DNA of 29,584 nt from CBDCBA01 sp965214125 (GCA_965214125.1 CBDCBA010000017.1:1-29584); one strand, 5' to 3'. Positions 8,988 through 17,172 are shown, numbered from the stretch's first letter. Translations and numbers: made by a program. The notes: generated by a model from the letters alone, not told the origin.

Positions 8988-9758
8988 ATGGACATCAACC
9001 TGCTCCTGCTCGACGTGGGCCACGCGCGCGTGAAGCTGGGCATCGTGCGGGCCGGCGAGTTGCTGGCGAGCCAGCGGGTCGCCCTCGACCAGCCCGAGAA
9101 CCTGGCCGGGGCGGTCGAAGAGCTCTGGCGGCGGCTGGACGACAAGGGGGCCGAGGTCGCCGGGGCGGCCAGCAATCGGACGGCGGCCGAGGAGGTCGCC
9201 GCGCTCGTGCAAACGGCCACGGGCCAGCGCCCGCAGTGGGTCGGCCCGGACCTCGACCTGCCGATCCAAGTCGCGACAAGGCAACCCGAACGCACCGGCG
9301 TCGATCGCATCCTAAATATCGCCGCCGCTCACCAGCAACTCGGCAAGGCCTGCTGCGTCGTTGATGCCGGCAGCGCGATCACGGTCGACTTTTGCGATGA
9401 TGACGGCACCTTCCTCGGCGGCTGCATCGCCCCCGGTGCCGACGCCCAGGCCGCGGCGCTGCACCGGGTCGCCCCGCACTTGCCACTTGTCAAGGCGACC
9501 GCCACGGATGCGCCGTTCGGCGACGATACCGAGTCCGCCATCAACGCCGGCATCGTCAACGGACTCCGTGGCCTCGTTCGCCACAGCGTCGAGCAGCACG
9601 CGATGTCGCTCGACGCCTGGCCCGAAACCATCGCCACCGGCGGCGACGCGAGCGAACTCTTCGGCGGCTGGGAACTCGTCCACGCCGTCAGCCCCGACCT
9701 GACCCTCTACGGCATCGGCCACGCCTACGCGAGCCACCACGTCAAGCACGGCACGTGA
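8988..9758 (+). CDS. coaX: type III pantothenate kinase
   Basis: CoaX phosphorylates pantothenate with ATP, the first step of coenzyme A synthesis, and needs a monovalent cation. The 256-residue product matches the usual family length. It shows the ASKHA phosphate-1 loop LLLDVGHARVKLG at residues 6-18, the pantothenate/dimer motif PERTGVDRI at about 103-111, the second phosphate loop VDAGSAITVDF at about 124-134, GGCIAPG at about 144-150 and a C-terminal IATGGDA. The first loop normally reads D-x-G-N-T/S, but here the Asn is His, a substitution worth checking. The ATG at 8988 was preferred to an upstream TTG at 8970 because it starts directly before the first beta strand. crcB begins 41 nt downstream. 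Confidence 0.93.
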   Translation: MDINLLLLDVGHARVKLGIVRAGELLASQRVALDQPENLAGAVEELWRRLDDKGAEVAGAASNRTAAEEVAALVQTATGQRPQWVGPDLDLPIQVATRQPERTGVDRILNIAAAHQQLGKACCVVDAGSAITVDFCDDDGTFLGGCIAPGADAQAAALHRVAPHLPLVKATATDAPFGDDTESAINAGIVNGLRGLVRHSVEQHAMSLDAWPETIATGGDASELFGGWELVHAVSPDLTLYGIGHAYASHHVKHGT

Positions 9759-9781
9759 TCCCGTCAAGCACGGCGCGTGAT
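9740..9781 (+). repeat. 20-nt tandem duplication at the coaX stop
   Basis: CGTCAAGCACGGCACGTGAT (9740-9759) is followed after 2 nt by a copy differing at one base (9762-9781). The first copy encodes the last coaX residues and the stop. The second lies in the spacer before crcB. Confidence 0.9.
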
Positions 9782-9799
9782 GTCGGCGATACTTGCAAC

Positions 9800-10207
9800 G
9801 TGAGCACGCTCGCCACCGCCGGTTTCGTCGCGCTCGGAGGGGCCGCGGGCGCGCTGCTGCGCTGGGGGACGGGCGAGGCCGTTATCGCGACGGCGGGCAA
9901 GGCGTTCGTGCCGTGGGCGACGCTGCTGGTCAACGTGGTCGGGTGCGCCCTGATCGGTTGGATCGCCGCCCGCAGCGGCCGCGACGATGCCGGTGCTGTG
10001 GGGTGGCTTGTTGCCAACCGCCCGTTGCTCGTGACCGGCCTGTGCGGGGCGCTGACGACCTTCAGCACCTTCGGCCTCGAGGTGACGCGCCTGTTCGAAG
10101 CGCGACGTCCGGCCTGGGCGCTTGGCCTGATCGCGTTGCACCTGGTGCTGGGCCTCGCCGCGGTGGCTGTCGGCGCGAGGCTGGCGGGCGTAGACTCGGG
10201 ATCGTGA
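9800..10207 (+). CDS. crcB: fluoride efflux channel CrcB/Fluc
   Basis: CrcB (Fluc) is a small inner-membrane channel that exports fluoride as a dual-topology dimer. The 135-residue product has four hydrophobic segments and the family signatures: GGAAGALLRW near the N-terminus, the pore-lining NVVGCALIG at about residues 44-52, and GLCGALTTFSTFGLE at about 81-95, with the Na+-site and Phe-box residues. A GTG start at 9800 gives MSTLATAGFVALGG. Earlier starts would add a non-hydrophobic tail overlapping the end of coaX. No fluoride-riboswitch-like structure is evident in the short 41-nt spacer, so expression probably comes from the coaX promoter. The stop overlaps or abuts the next gene. Confidence 0.94.
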   Translation: MSTLATAGFVALGGAAGALLRWGTGEAVIATAGKAFVPWATLLVNVVGCALIGWIAARSGRDDAGAVGWLVANRPLLVTGLCGALTTFSTFGLEVTRLFEARRPAWALGLIALHLVLGLAAVAVGARLAGVDSGS

Positions 10208-10209
10208 GA

Positions 10210-12660
10210 ATGCGGCCGTTCGTGCTGGTTTTGGTGTTGCTGTCGGCTTTGGGCTGCGCCGGGGGGTCGCCGCCGGCCGCGCTGTCGCTGGACGACTCGC
10301 CCCTGCTGCCCACGCCGATCGCCCCGCCGCTCCGCCTGGCTCCCGGCGAGCGGGCCAGCCTGCTGGTCGAGACAACGGGCGCCGCGCCGCTTGTCGTCGC
10401 CCCCGGCTTTGAGGCAAACGGATATCGGTTCGCCAGCGATCCCGTCGCCTCCGTGGCGGCGCCGGCCGTCGAACACGTTCGCTTCCACCCAGCCCGCGCC
10501 GACCTCGGGCGTGGCCGCCTTCTCGTTCCGCTCCCTCGCGACGGGAACCGGCTCGATGTTGGCGACGCCGAGGCCGTGTGGCTCGACGTCCGCATGCCTC
10601 GCCAGGATCGGCCGCTCGAACTGCGGCGATCGGAACAAGCGCTCGCGATCGAACTGCGGGAGCGCGGCCAACCGCTCAACACGACCCGCCCGCTGGCGAT
10701 AATCGTGGAGGTGGCGTGGGAGTCGCTCGTCCGCCGCTGGCCCGACGCGCTGAAAGGCGTGAACCCGGCGGCGCTCGACCGGTCGAACGTCCGTCAGGCC
10801 GACGCTTTCGCCCTGCTCGATGCGCTGCACGCCCGCGCCGCCGAGTACGGCGTGACGCTGTGGATTCCCGAGATCGCCCCGAGCACGAAGTGGCCCAGCG
10901 GCGCTGCGCCTCAAATCGCCTGGGAGCAGTACCGCCGGGCGGTTGGGCCGTGGGTGGAGGCGAGCACGGTCTGGCCGCTGCCGGCGGCGCCGGGGCTGCG
11001 ACGCTACCCATCCGCAAGCCGCAGTGCCTACTGGTGGATTGTGGCCGATGCGTTCCAGCGCGAGGGGTGGCAGGATCGCGCGCGGCTGATCGTTCGACCG
11101 GCCGACACGCCGCGGGATTTGCTCGCGGAGGCGACCGTCTTGCAGGCGGCGCTGCCGAGCACGCCGATCCTCTCGCCGGCCAACCAGGCGGCCGACGTCG
11201 TGACGACAACGCTGCCCGGCGGTGCCACCGCGCAATGGCTCGACGCCTCGGCCAGCATGTTGCCGCTCGCAACGCCGGCCGACGTACGCCTCTGGGGCTG
11301 GGCCGCGTTCCTGCGGGACGCGGACATCGTGCGGCTGAACGAGAATGATTTGCCGATCTTCGCGCCGATCGGCACAACGGGCGTCGCGCACACGCCGGCC
11401 CTGTCGTGGCTGCGCCGGGCGATCGACGACCACGCGCTGCTGATGCAGGCCGATCCCGACGATGCTCGCGCCGTCGCCGCCGCGCTGGTGCGGCCGACGC
11501 GCGTGCCGGGGCGACTCGAACGCGACCCGGCCTACGCCCTCTTCGCCGGCACGTCGGACAACGCGGCCTGGGCCGAGGGGCTCGACCTGCTCGTGGAGGG
11601 CCGCGACGTTCGGCCGTGGCTGGCGCGGCGCGAGGTGATCGCGACGCAACTCGCGGGCCTGTCGTGGACGCTCGGCACCGACGTCCCGCTCGACGCGGCT
11701 GACGACGCCGCCAACCGCTTCGGCGGGCCCACGCAACGATCTGCGGCCGAGCCGAAGCTTTACCTGCGGGCGGACGTCGTCCTGCGTTCGCCGACCGACG
11801 CGCGGCCCGAGGGTCTAAGCGCGGAATGGGCCGCCCTGCCCGCGCCCGATTGGTCGGCCGGCCGGGCTGCGAGTGTCGAGTCACCCATCGTCGGCGAGCT
11901 TGGCCTTGCCCGCCTCGACGCCGCCGTCCCGCTGGAGGGGGGCATCGCCGGCGGTCCGTCGCGAATCGTGCTGCGCGACCGCTACTCGGCCACCGCGGCG
12001 ACCCAGGCGTTTGTCGCGCCGGCCGCTGGCCTGGCCCGGCGTGCGAGCGTGCCCGTGCTCGACGGGCTGCTGAACGATTGGGCGAACGACCACCCGCTGC
12101 TCGACGGCCCCGGCGTGCCGTTCGTCGCCCGTGGCAACGCCCCGTCGGCCGGACCGATCCTGCTCCACGCCGGCTGGACGCCCGCCGGCCTGCACGTGGC
12201 ATTCCGCCTGGCGATCGACCCGCCCACGGGTGATGGCACGCGCGCGACCACCACGCGCGTCGACACCCGCCACGGCCGCATCCGGGGCGAAGATGCGGCC
12301 GAGGTGCTCGTCACGCCGGTCTTCTCCGACGACAACGAGCCCGTTACCGGCACGCCGCTGCACGTGGTCCTGCGCCCGAACGGGCAGGCGCTGATCGAGC
12401 GGTTCAGCGACGACGCCTGGCGACCGGCGGCCCTGGGCCTCGGCTACGCCGCCCGCCACGAGCGCGACGGCACCTGGCGCGGCGAGCTGACCATTCCGTG
12501 GGCGACCCTCAGCGCCGGCGACGCGGCGCGCGTTCCCGAGCTGTTGCGCTTCAACTTCGCCCACACCCGTCGCGCCACCGGCCGCGCCGCGAGCTGGGCG
12601 GGCCCGGTCGATTCCGGCCGCGATCTTGACATCACCGGCGCGCTCGTGCCGATCCAGTGA
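10210..12660 (+). CDS. large lipoprotein with CBM9-like C-terminal domain
   Basis: The 816-residue product starts MRPFVLVLVLLSALGCAGGS, a signal peptide with a plausible lipobox ending at Cys-16, so it is probably a lipid-anchored envelope protein. Residues about 35-150 look like a beta-sandwich. About 165-480 contains alternating helix/strand segments with ADAFALLDALHARAAEYGVT followed by LWIPEIAPS and APGLRRYPSASRSAYWW, which resembles a TIM-barrel glycosidase-like layout (inference only). The last about 190 residues begin VPVLDGLLNDWAND and end LLRFNFAHTRR...WAGPVDSGRD, characteristic of CBM9/DOMON-like carbohydrate-binding domains. A GTG at 10204 overlapping the crcB stop is an alternative start. 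No catalytic pair could be assigned, and the substrate is unknown. It may be co-transcribed with coaX and crcB. Confidence 0.83.
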   Translation: MRPFVLVLVLLSALGCAGGSPPAALSLDDSPLLPTPIAPPLRLAPGERASLLVETTGAAPLVVAPGFEANGYRFASDPVASVAAPAVEHVRFHPARADLGRGRLLVPLPRDGNRLDVGDAEAVWLDVRMPRQDRPLELRRSEQALAIELRERGQPLNTTRPLAIIVEVAWESLVRRWPDALKGVNPAALDRSNVRQADAFALLDALHARAAEYGVTLWIPEIAPSTKWPSGAAPQIAWEQYRRAVGPWVEASTVWPLPAAPGLRRYPSASRSAYWWIVADAFQREGWQDRARLIVRPADTPRDLLAEATVLQAALPSTPILSPANQAADVVTTTLPGGATAQWLDASASMLPLATPADVRLWGWAAFLRDADIVRLNENDLPIFAPIGTTGVAHTPALSWLRRAIDDHALLMQADPDDARAVAAALVRPTRVPGRLERDPAYALFAGTSDNAAWAEGLDLLVEGRDVRPWLARREVIATQLAGLSWTLGTDVPLDAADDAANRFGGPTQRSAAEPKLYLRADVVLRSPTDARPEGLSAEWAALPAPDWSAGRAASVESPIVGELGLARLDAAVPLEGGIAGGPSRIVLRDRYSATAATQAFVAPAAGLARRASVPVLDGLLNDWANDHPLLDGPGVPFVARGNAPSAGPILLHAGWTPAGLHVAFRLAIDPPTGDGTRATTTRVDTRHGRIRGEDAAEVLVTPVFSDDNEPVTGTPLHVVLRPNGQALIERFSDDAWRPAALGLGYAARHERDGTWRGELTIPWATLSAGDAARVPELLRFNFAHTRRATGRAASWAGPVDSGRDLDITGALVPIQ

Positions 12661-12689
12661 CCGGGGGCTAGGCTCCCCCGCCCGCCACC

Positions 12690-13934
12690 ATGTCCGATCG
12701 CCAGCGCACCTTCGTTATCTTCAGCCAGGTTTACGTGCCCGACCCCGCCAGCGTCGGCCAGCACCTGCACGACGTGGCCGCCGAGATGGCCCGGCGCGGG
12801 TGGCGCGTGATCGTCCACGTCAGCGGGCGCGGCTACGACGATGCGAGCATCAAGTACCCGCGCCGCGAGACGCGCGACGGCGTGGAAGTCCGCCGCATCC
12901 CGCTGGCGAGCTTCGGCAAGAAGACCATCGCCCGCCGCGTCGCCGGCACGGCCAGCTTCATGGGCCAGGTCTTGTTGCGCGGCCTCGTCAGCAAGCGGCC
13001 CGACGTGCTGCTGGTCAGCACGAGCCCGCCGATGATCGGCTTCGTCGGCCGCCTCGTCACCTGGCTGCGCGGGTTCGGCGAGCGAATTCCACTGGTTTAC
13101 TGGGCGATGGACCTCAACCCCGACCAGCTCATCGCGATGGGCAAGCTGAAGGAAACCGACCGGGCCGCCCGGTTTTTGGAAAACAACAACAAGAAGATCC
13201 TCGACCGGAGTGATTTGGTCGTCGCCCTCGATCGGTTCATGGCCGACCGGCTGCGCCCGCGGACGACGGACCTCGACGGCCGCCTGCTCGTGATCCCGCC
13301 CTGGCCGCACGAGGACCACGTCGAGCAGGTTGCTCACGCCGACAACACCTTTCGCGACGAGCACGGTTTGCAGGGCAAGTTCGTGGTGATGTACAGCGGC
13401 AACCACAGCCCGGCCAACCCACTCGACACGCTGCTGGAGGCGGCCAAGCGGCTCAAGGACAACGGTCGCTTCGTCTTCGCCTTCATCGGCGGCGGCGTGC
13501 AGAAGAAGGAGGTTGAGGCGTTCGTTCGCGAGAACGACCTGAAGAACGCCCTCTGCCTGCCGTACCAGCCGATCGAGTCCCTGAAGTTCAGCCTGAGCGC
13601 CGCCGACGTTCACGTGGTCAGCCTCGGCGGCGACATGGTCGGCATCATCCACCCGTGCAAGGTCTACGGCAGCATGGCCGTCGCCCGGCCGGTGCTCTTC
13701 TTCGGGCCCAAGCCCAGCCACGTGAGCGACCTGCTCGACGCCCACGGCATCGGCCGCCACGTCGACCACGGCGATGTCAACGGCGCCGTCGCCGCCATCG
13801 AAGCACTCGCTGCCCTTCCCGCCGAGGAACGCGAGGCGATGGGCGACGTCGCCCGGCGGGTGCTAACGGAATCGCTTAGCCAGCAGAAGCTCTGCGGCGT
13901 GATGTGCGACCGCATTGAGGCATTGATCCCTTGA
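12690..13934 (+). CDS. GT4-family glycosyltransferase (WbuB-like)
   Basis: The 414-residue product has the GT-B two-domain fold. The N-terminal acceptor domain starts FVIFSQVYVPDPASVGQHLH, the usual opening of WbuB/WcaI-type enzymes. It has DVLLVSTSPPMIG at about 107-119 and LVYWAMDLNPDQ at about 136-147. The C-terminal sugar-nucleotide domain starts FVVMYSGNHSPANP at about 231, followed by FAFIGGGVQKKEVE and LSAADVHVVSLGGDMVGIIHPCKVYGSMA, the region that replaces the E-x7-E motif. It probably adds a sugar to a lipid-linked surface-polysaccharide precursor. It starts 29 nt after the lipoprotein stop without a clear Shine-Dalgarno, and a strong hairpin follows it. No other polysaccharide genes are adjacent. 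Confidence 0.88.
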   Translation: MSDRQRTFVIFSQVYVPDPASVGQHLHDVAAEMARRGWRVIVHVSGRGYDDASIKYPRRETRDGVEVRRIPLASFGKKTIARRVAGTASFMGQVLLRGLVSKRPDVLLVSTSPPMIGFVGRLVTWLRGFGERIPLVYWAMDLNPDQLIAMGKLKETDRAARFLENNNKKILDRSDLVVALDRFMADRLRPRTTDLDGRLLVIPPWPHEDHVEQVAHADNTFRDEHGLQGKFVVMYSGNHSPANPLDTLLEAAKRLKDNGRFVFAFIGGGVQKKEVEAFVRENDLKNALCLPYQPIESLKFSLSAADVHVVSLGGDMVGIIHPCKVYGSMAVARPVLFFGPKPSHVSDLLDAHGIGRHVDHGDVNGAVAAIEALAALPAEEREAMGDVARRVLTESLSQQKLCGVMCDRIEALIP

Positions 13935-13938
13935 ACCA

Positions 13939-13972
13939 GAACAAGCCCACGGCCGAGGCCGTGGGCTTGTTC
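13939..13972. terminator. bidirectional hairpin between GT4 gene and rplT
   Basis: A perfect 15-16-bp stem starting GAACAAGCCCACGGCC, closed by a GAG-type loop, lies 5 nt after the GT4 stop and 20 nt from the end of rplT on the other strand. No long T tract flanks it. Position between convergent genes suggests termination in both directions. Confidence 0.75.
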
Positions 13973-13991
13973 GAGGGAGTCGGTGGCTCGC

Positions 13992-14369
13992 CTACGCGGC
14001 GGCCGCTTGGGGCGCGTGGACGTGGTCGCGGACCTGGTCGACGATCGCCTTGAAGGCGGCGGGGTCGGCGACGGCGATCTCGCTGAGCATCTTGCGGTTC
14101 AGCTCGATGCCGGCCTTCTCCAGCGCGGGGATGAACCGGCTGTAGCTGATGCCGTGCTCGGTCAACGCCGCGCTGATGCGGGTGATCCAGAGCTGGCGGT
14201 AAAGGCGCTTCTTCTGCTTGCGGCCCTCGTAGGCGTAGGCTCCGGCGCGGCGGACCGCGTCCTTGGCGCTGCGGTAGAGGGTGCCGCGGGCGCCGACAAA
14301 ACCCTTGGCTTTCTTGAGAAGACGCTTGCGCTTGCGGGCCTGCTTCGGGCCGTCTTTAACGCGGGGCAT
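13992..14369 (-). CDS. rplT: 50S ribosomal protein L20
   Basis: L20 binds 23S rRNA early in large-subunit assembly and often represses its own operon. The 125-residue protein starts MPRVKDGPKQARKRKRLLKK and contains GFVGARGTLYRSAKDAV, YAYEGRKQKKRLYRQLWITRI and LNRKMLSEIA, the full family pattern. An Ala/Gln-rich tail of a few residues is extra. A Shine-Dalgarno AAAGGAA lies about 9 nt upstream of the ATG. It is the last gene of infC-rpmI-rplT, 125 nt after rpmI. Confidence 0.97.
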   Translation of the reverse strand: MPRVKDGPKQARKRKRLLKKAKGFVGARGTLYRSAKDAVRRAGAYAYEGRKQKKRLYRQLWITRISAALTEHGISYSRFIPALEKAGIELNRKMLSEIAVADPAAFKAIVDQVRDHVHAPQAAAA

Positions 14370-14494
14370 GGGTGGTTCCTTTCGGGAGGGCCAGGGGCAG
14401 ACACTCGGAGAAACCGAGGTCGCTTAGCCGTGCCGGCGACGCGCCGGCAGCTTGGTTTGGTCGCGGCAACCGCTGCCGGACCGATGAGTTGCCG

Positions 14495-14758
14495 CTACTC
14501 GGCGACGGGCTGAGCGGCCGCGACGCGGCGCTCGTGTGCGATCTGCTTGGGCCGCTTGCCGCTGACGCCCATCGCCAGGCGCAGGCGACGGCACATGGCC
14601 TCGTCAAGCACGGCCGGGCGGGCCAGGGCACGCTTCTTGTCGCCGCTACGGCCGCTGAGCAGGTGGCGGCGCAGGGTGCGCTGGTGCTTGAGCTTACCGG
14701 TCGCCGTGACCTTGAAACGCTGCTTAATGCTCTTGCGGGGCTTGAACTTGTAGGCCAT
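14495..14758 (-). CDS. rpmI: 50S ribosomal protein L35
   Basis: L35 is a small basic protein of the large subunit. The 87-residue product starts MAYKFKPRKSIKQRFKVTAT, followed by GKLKHQRTLRRHLLSGRSGDKKRAL, which carries the L35 signature. Compared with the usual 64-66 residues it has about 20 extra C-terminal residues (after VSGKRPKQIA). AGAAGGACC upstream of the ATG provides the ribosome-binding site. It lies between infC and rplT in the conserved order. Confidence 0.95.
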   Translation of the reverse strand: MAYKFKPRKSIKQRFKVTATGKLKHQRTLRRHLLSGRSGDKKRALARPAVLDEAMCRRLRLAMGVSGKRPKQIAHERRVAAAQPVAE

Positions 14759-14873
14759 CGGGTCGGTCCTTCTGAAATACGTGAACGGCCGACGGAGGGG
14801 CCGCGGCGCAAGGGGGCGAGTGTAGGCGCGGGCTGCAACGGGTCAACGCGATCGAATGCCGCGTCTCCGTGCG

Positions 14874-14966
14874 AACCAAACCGCGTTGCCACGCAACGCT
14901 GGTCCGGCGGACGGGAGGTTGTTCCCGTTCGTCCCGACCAGCGTTGCGTGGCAACGCGGTTTGGTT
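14874..14966. repeat. 31-nt perfect inverted repeat between rpmI and infC
   Basis: Arms at 14874-14904 and 14936-14966 match without a mismatch. The left arm begins AACCAAACCGCGTTGCCACG. Each arm holds a smaller palindrome (GTTGC-CAC-GCAAC), as in the other elements of this window. It lies inside the infC-rpmI-rplT operon, directly after the infC stop, so it may attenuate or stabilise the downstream message. Confidence 0.92.
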
Positions 14967-14979
14967 GCGAGCGAGCGCG

Positions 14980-15852
14980 TTACGCCGATTCTGTCGCCTC
15001 GACGGGCTTCTCCTCGGTCGACTCCTCCGCCTGCTGCGCGTCGTCGTCGGGGGCGGCGTCGGGGATCACGGCGTCGTCGGCGTTGCGGGCGGGGATGCCC
15101 AGCGTCGCCCGCGGCGTGCCAAGGGTCGCCCGGCCGGGGGCGGCAACGGTTCCGCGTGACGTCCCGCCCGACGCATCGGACGGGGCGGCCACGACCGGGA
15201 CCGGGGCGTTCTTCTCGTCGGGCATCGGCTCGCTCAACGCCACGCCCTTGGTGCCGACCGTGATGCGCTCGTTCTCGCCGGGGGCGCGGACCTTCTTGAC
15301 ATCCTTCTTGTCGGGCGCCAGCACCATGTTGCCGCGGCGGCCCTGCATGCGGAAGTCCTGCTCGACCTTGCTGATCATGAACAGTTCGCGCTTGATGCTG
15401 TCCATGATGTCGCGCCCGATGTCCTGGTGCGCCATCTCGCGGCCGCGGTATTGCAGACCGATCTGCACCTTATGGCCATCCTCAAGGAAGCGGCGGGCGT
15501 TGTTGATCTTGATGCCCAGATCGTGCGGGTCGATCTTGGTCGTGCGGATCTTGACCTCTTTGAGCGTGCTGTGCCGCTGCTGGGCACGCTGCTTGTCGTT
15601 CTTCTTCTGCTGCTCGTACTTCCACTTGCCGTAGTCGAGGATGCGGCAGACGGGCGGGCGCACGTTGGGTGCGATCTCGACGAGGTCGAGGCCGGCATCC
15701 TGGGCCATGCGCAGGGCCTGCTCGGTGGGCACCACGCCCTGCATCTCGCCGTCGGCGTCGATGAGGCGGATCGGGCTGATGCGGATCTGTCGGTTGTGGC
15801 GGAAGAACGCGTCGTCGCGTGCGTTGTGATTCCTCGGGCGTCGGCTTCTCAT
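14980..15852 (-). CDS. infC: translation initiation factor IF-3 with long C-terminal tail
   Basis: IF-3 binds the 30S subunit, blocks premature joining of 50S and checks the start codon. Residues about 20-90 form the N-terminal domain (RQIRISPIRLIDADGEMQGV, APNVRPPVCRILDYGKWKYE). About 100-185 form the C-terminal domain (LKEVKIRTTKIDPHDLGIK, GHKVQIGLQYRGREMAH). After about residue 200 comes an unusual tail of about 90 residues: a Pro/Ala/Ser region with repeated ATLGTPRATLGIP, ending in an acidic stretch rich in Glu and Asp. Typical IF-3 is about 175-180 residues, against 290 here. The start appears to be ATG at 15852, not the rare AUU/AUC start by which many infC genes self-regulate. Confidence 0.96.
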   Translation of the reverse strand: MRSRRPRNHNARDDAFFRHNRQIRISPIRLIDADGEMQGVVPTEQALRMAQDAGLDLVEIAPNVRPPVCRILDYGKWKYEQQKKNDKQRAQQRHSTLKEVKIRTTKIDPHDLGIKINNARRFLEDGHKVQIGLQYRGREMAHQDIGRDIMDSIKRELFMISKVEQDFRMQGRRGNMVLAPDKKDVKKVRAPGENERITVGTKGVALSEPMPDEKNAPVPVVAAPSDASGGTSRGTVAAPGRATLGTPRATLGIPARNADDAVIPDAAPDDDAQQAEESTEEKPVEATESA

Positions 15853-16149
15853 GTGGCGTCTCTATGCAACTGTCTCGCGAGCGGGCCGTGGCTCTCGGTC
15901 ATTCGTCGGCCCGCCGGCGGGTGCCCACATCGGGGCGGAACTGGGAAAGTGCAACGGGTGGCCGCCTCGCCGACCACGCGGGCCGGGCTGGCGGACAATG
16001 GAATGCAAAGTCTGCGCCGCCGATCTTAACCGCCGCCCGCGCGTACGGGCAAGGCGACCTCACCGTTTCGGCGACAACCACCCCCACCACCCCCACCACC
16101 CTTCCGCGATCATACCGCCGATCCGGCTCGCGGGTTCTAGCGTTCCGCG
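15853..16149. other. divergent intergenic region infC / hydroxyacid dehydrogenase
   Basis: This 297-nt spacer between divergent genes must hold promoters for both. I see no clear -35/-10 pair, terminator or coding potential. It contains a short C-rich microrepeat of CCACCACCC units near 16079-16101. Confidence 0.5.
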
Positions 16150-17109
16150 ATGCCGACCCAGCGCCCCGTCGTTCTCGTCACCGAAGGCAGCGAGCGACGG
16201 CCGCTCGACTGGCTGCGCGATCACGCCGACGTGCTGGAGGTCGGGCCAGACGACGGCGGCTTCGGCGATGCCCTCGCGAAGGCGCAAGGGTTGGTCGTCC
16301 GCTCCTACACGACCGTCGATGCGGCCCTGCTCGACCGGGCGCCGAACCTGCGCGTCGTCGGGCGCGGCGGCGTGGGGCTGGAGGCGATCGACGTGCCAGA
16401 GTGCCGGCGGCGCGGGGTCGAGGTCGTCTACACCCCCGACGCCAACACGACGGCCGTGGCCGAGTTCGTCACCGGCCTGATGGTCCGCCTTGTCCGGCCC
16501 TGGCACACGAACGTGCTCGACTTCACGAACGACGGCTTCAAAACGCTCCGCAAGGATGCCGGCGAGCAATTGTGCGACTTGACATTGGGCATTCTCGGCA
16601 TGGGCCGCGTCGGCCGGGCGGTGGCGCGGGTGGCCAGTTGCGGGCTGAATATGAGCGTCGTCTACCACGATGTCGCGGATGTCGCCGCGCAGGTCGACGT
16701 GCCGGCCGAGCCGTTGTCGCGATCGGACCTGTTCGCGAGTTGCGATCTGCTGAGCGTTCACGTCGATGCCCGGCCGGAGAACCGGCACCTGATCGACGCG
16801 GCGGCGATCGACGGCGGCCGCTTCCGCTGGCTCATCAACACGAGCCGCGGCATGGTGGTCGACGCCGCCGCCCTGCCGCCGGCGTTGGAGGCGGGCAAGC
16901 TTTGCGGCGTTGCACTCGACGTCTACGACCCCGAGCCGCCGCCGCCGGACTCGCCGTACGCCACGTTGCAGCGTGACTTCCCCGACCGCGTCATCCTCAC
17001 GCCGCACATGGCCTCGCGGACGTCGCGGGCGGTCGAGAACATGAGCTGGGTCGTCCGCGACGTGCTGCGCGTGCTCGACGGCGAGGCGGCGGACCACCCG
17101 GCGCCGTAA
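16150..17109 (+). CDS. D-2-hydroxyacid dehydrogenase (3-phosphoglycerate dehydrogenase-like)
   Basis: The 319-residue product belongs to the NAD-dependent D-isomer 2-hydroxyacid dehydrogenases. The substrate domain holds LVVRSYTTVDAALLDRAPNL and GRGGVGLEAID. The Rossmann domain has LGILGMGRVGRAVA (about residues 145-158). The catalytic set is visible: Arg in LINTSRGMVVD, Glu in DVYDPEPPP, and His in VILTPHMAS. It has no C-terminal ACT/regulatory domain, so it is closer to short PGDH-like enzymes than to full SerA. The exact substrate (3-phosphoglycerate, glyoxylate or another 2-keto acid) cannot be fixed from sequence. It begins with ATG without a strong Shine-Dalgarno and appears monocistronic, ending before a family A palindrome. 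Confidence 0.9.
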   Translation: MPTQRPVVLVTEGSERRPLDWLRDHADVLEVGPDDGGFGDALAKAQGLVVRSYTTVDAALLDRAPNLRVVGRGGVGLEAIDVPECRRRGVEVVYTPDANTTAVAEFVTGLMVRLVRPWHTNVLDFTNDGFKTLRKDAGEQLCDLTLGILGMGRVGRAVARVASCGLNMSVVYHDVADVAAQVDVPAEPLSRSDLFASCDLLSVHVDARPENRHLIDAAAIDGGRFRWLINTSRGMVVDAAALPPALEAGKLCGVALDVYDPEPPPPDSPYATLQRDFPDRVILTPHMASRTSRAVENMSWVVRDVLRVLDGEAADHPAP

Positions 17110-17172
17110 CGCAGTCGAGCATCGAACCCCGCGTCATGGTCCCCGGGAAACGCGCTGGATCATGCGCGTGTT

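Noticed and set aside
9759..9799. Fluoride riboswitch upstream of crcB
   Set aside because: The 41-nt spacer is too short and shows no crcB-motif pseudoknot; it mostly holds the duplicated coaX end.
9793..10209. Extended reading upstream of the large lipoprotein (from 9793)
   Set aside because: This part is an out-of-frame shadow of crcB with Arg-rich composition, and the signal peptide begins at 10210.
16079..16101. CCACCACCC microrepeat as a CRISPR or direct-repeat element
   Set aside because: Units are only a few bases long with no spacers; likely simple-sequence slippage in a GC-rich gap.
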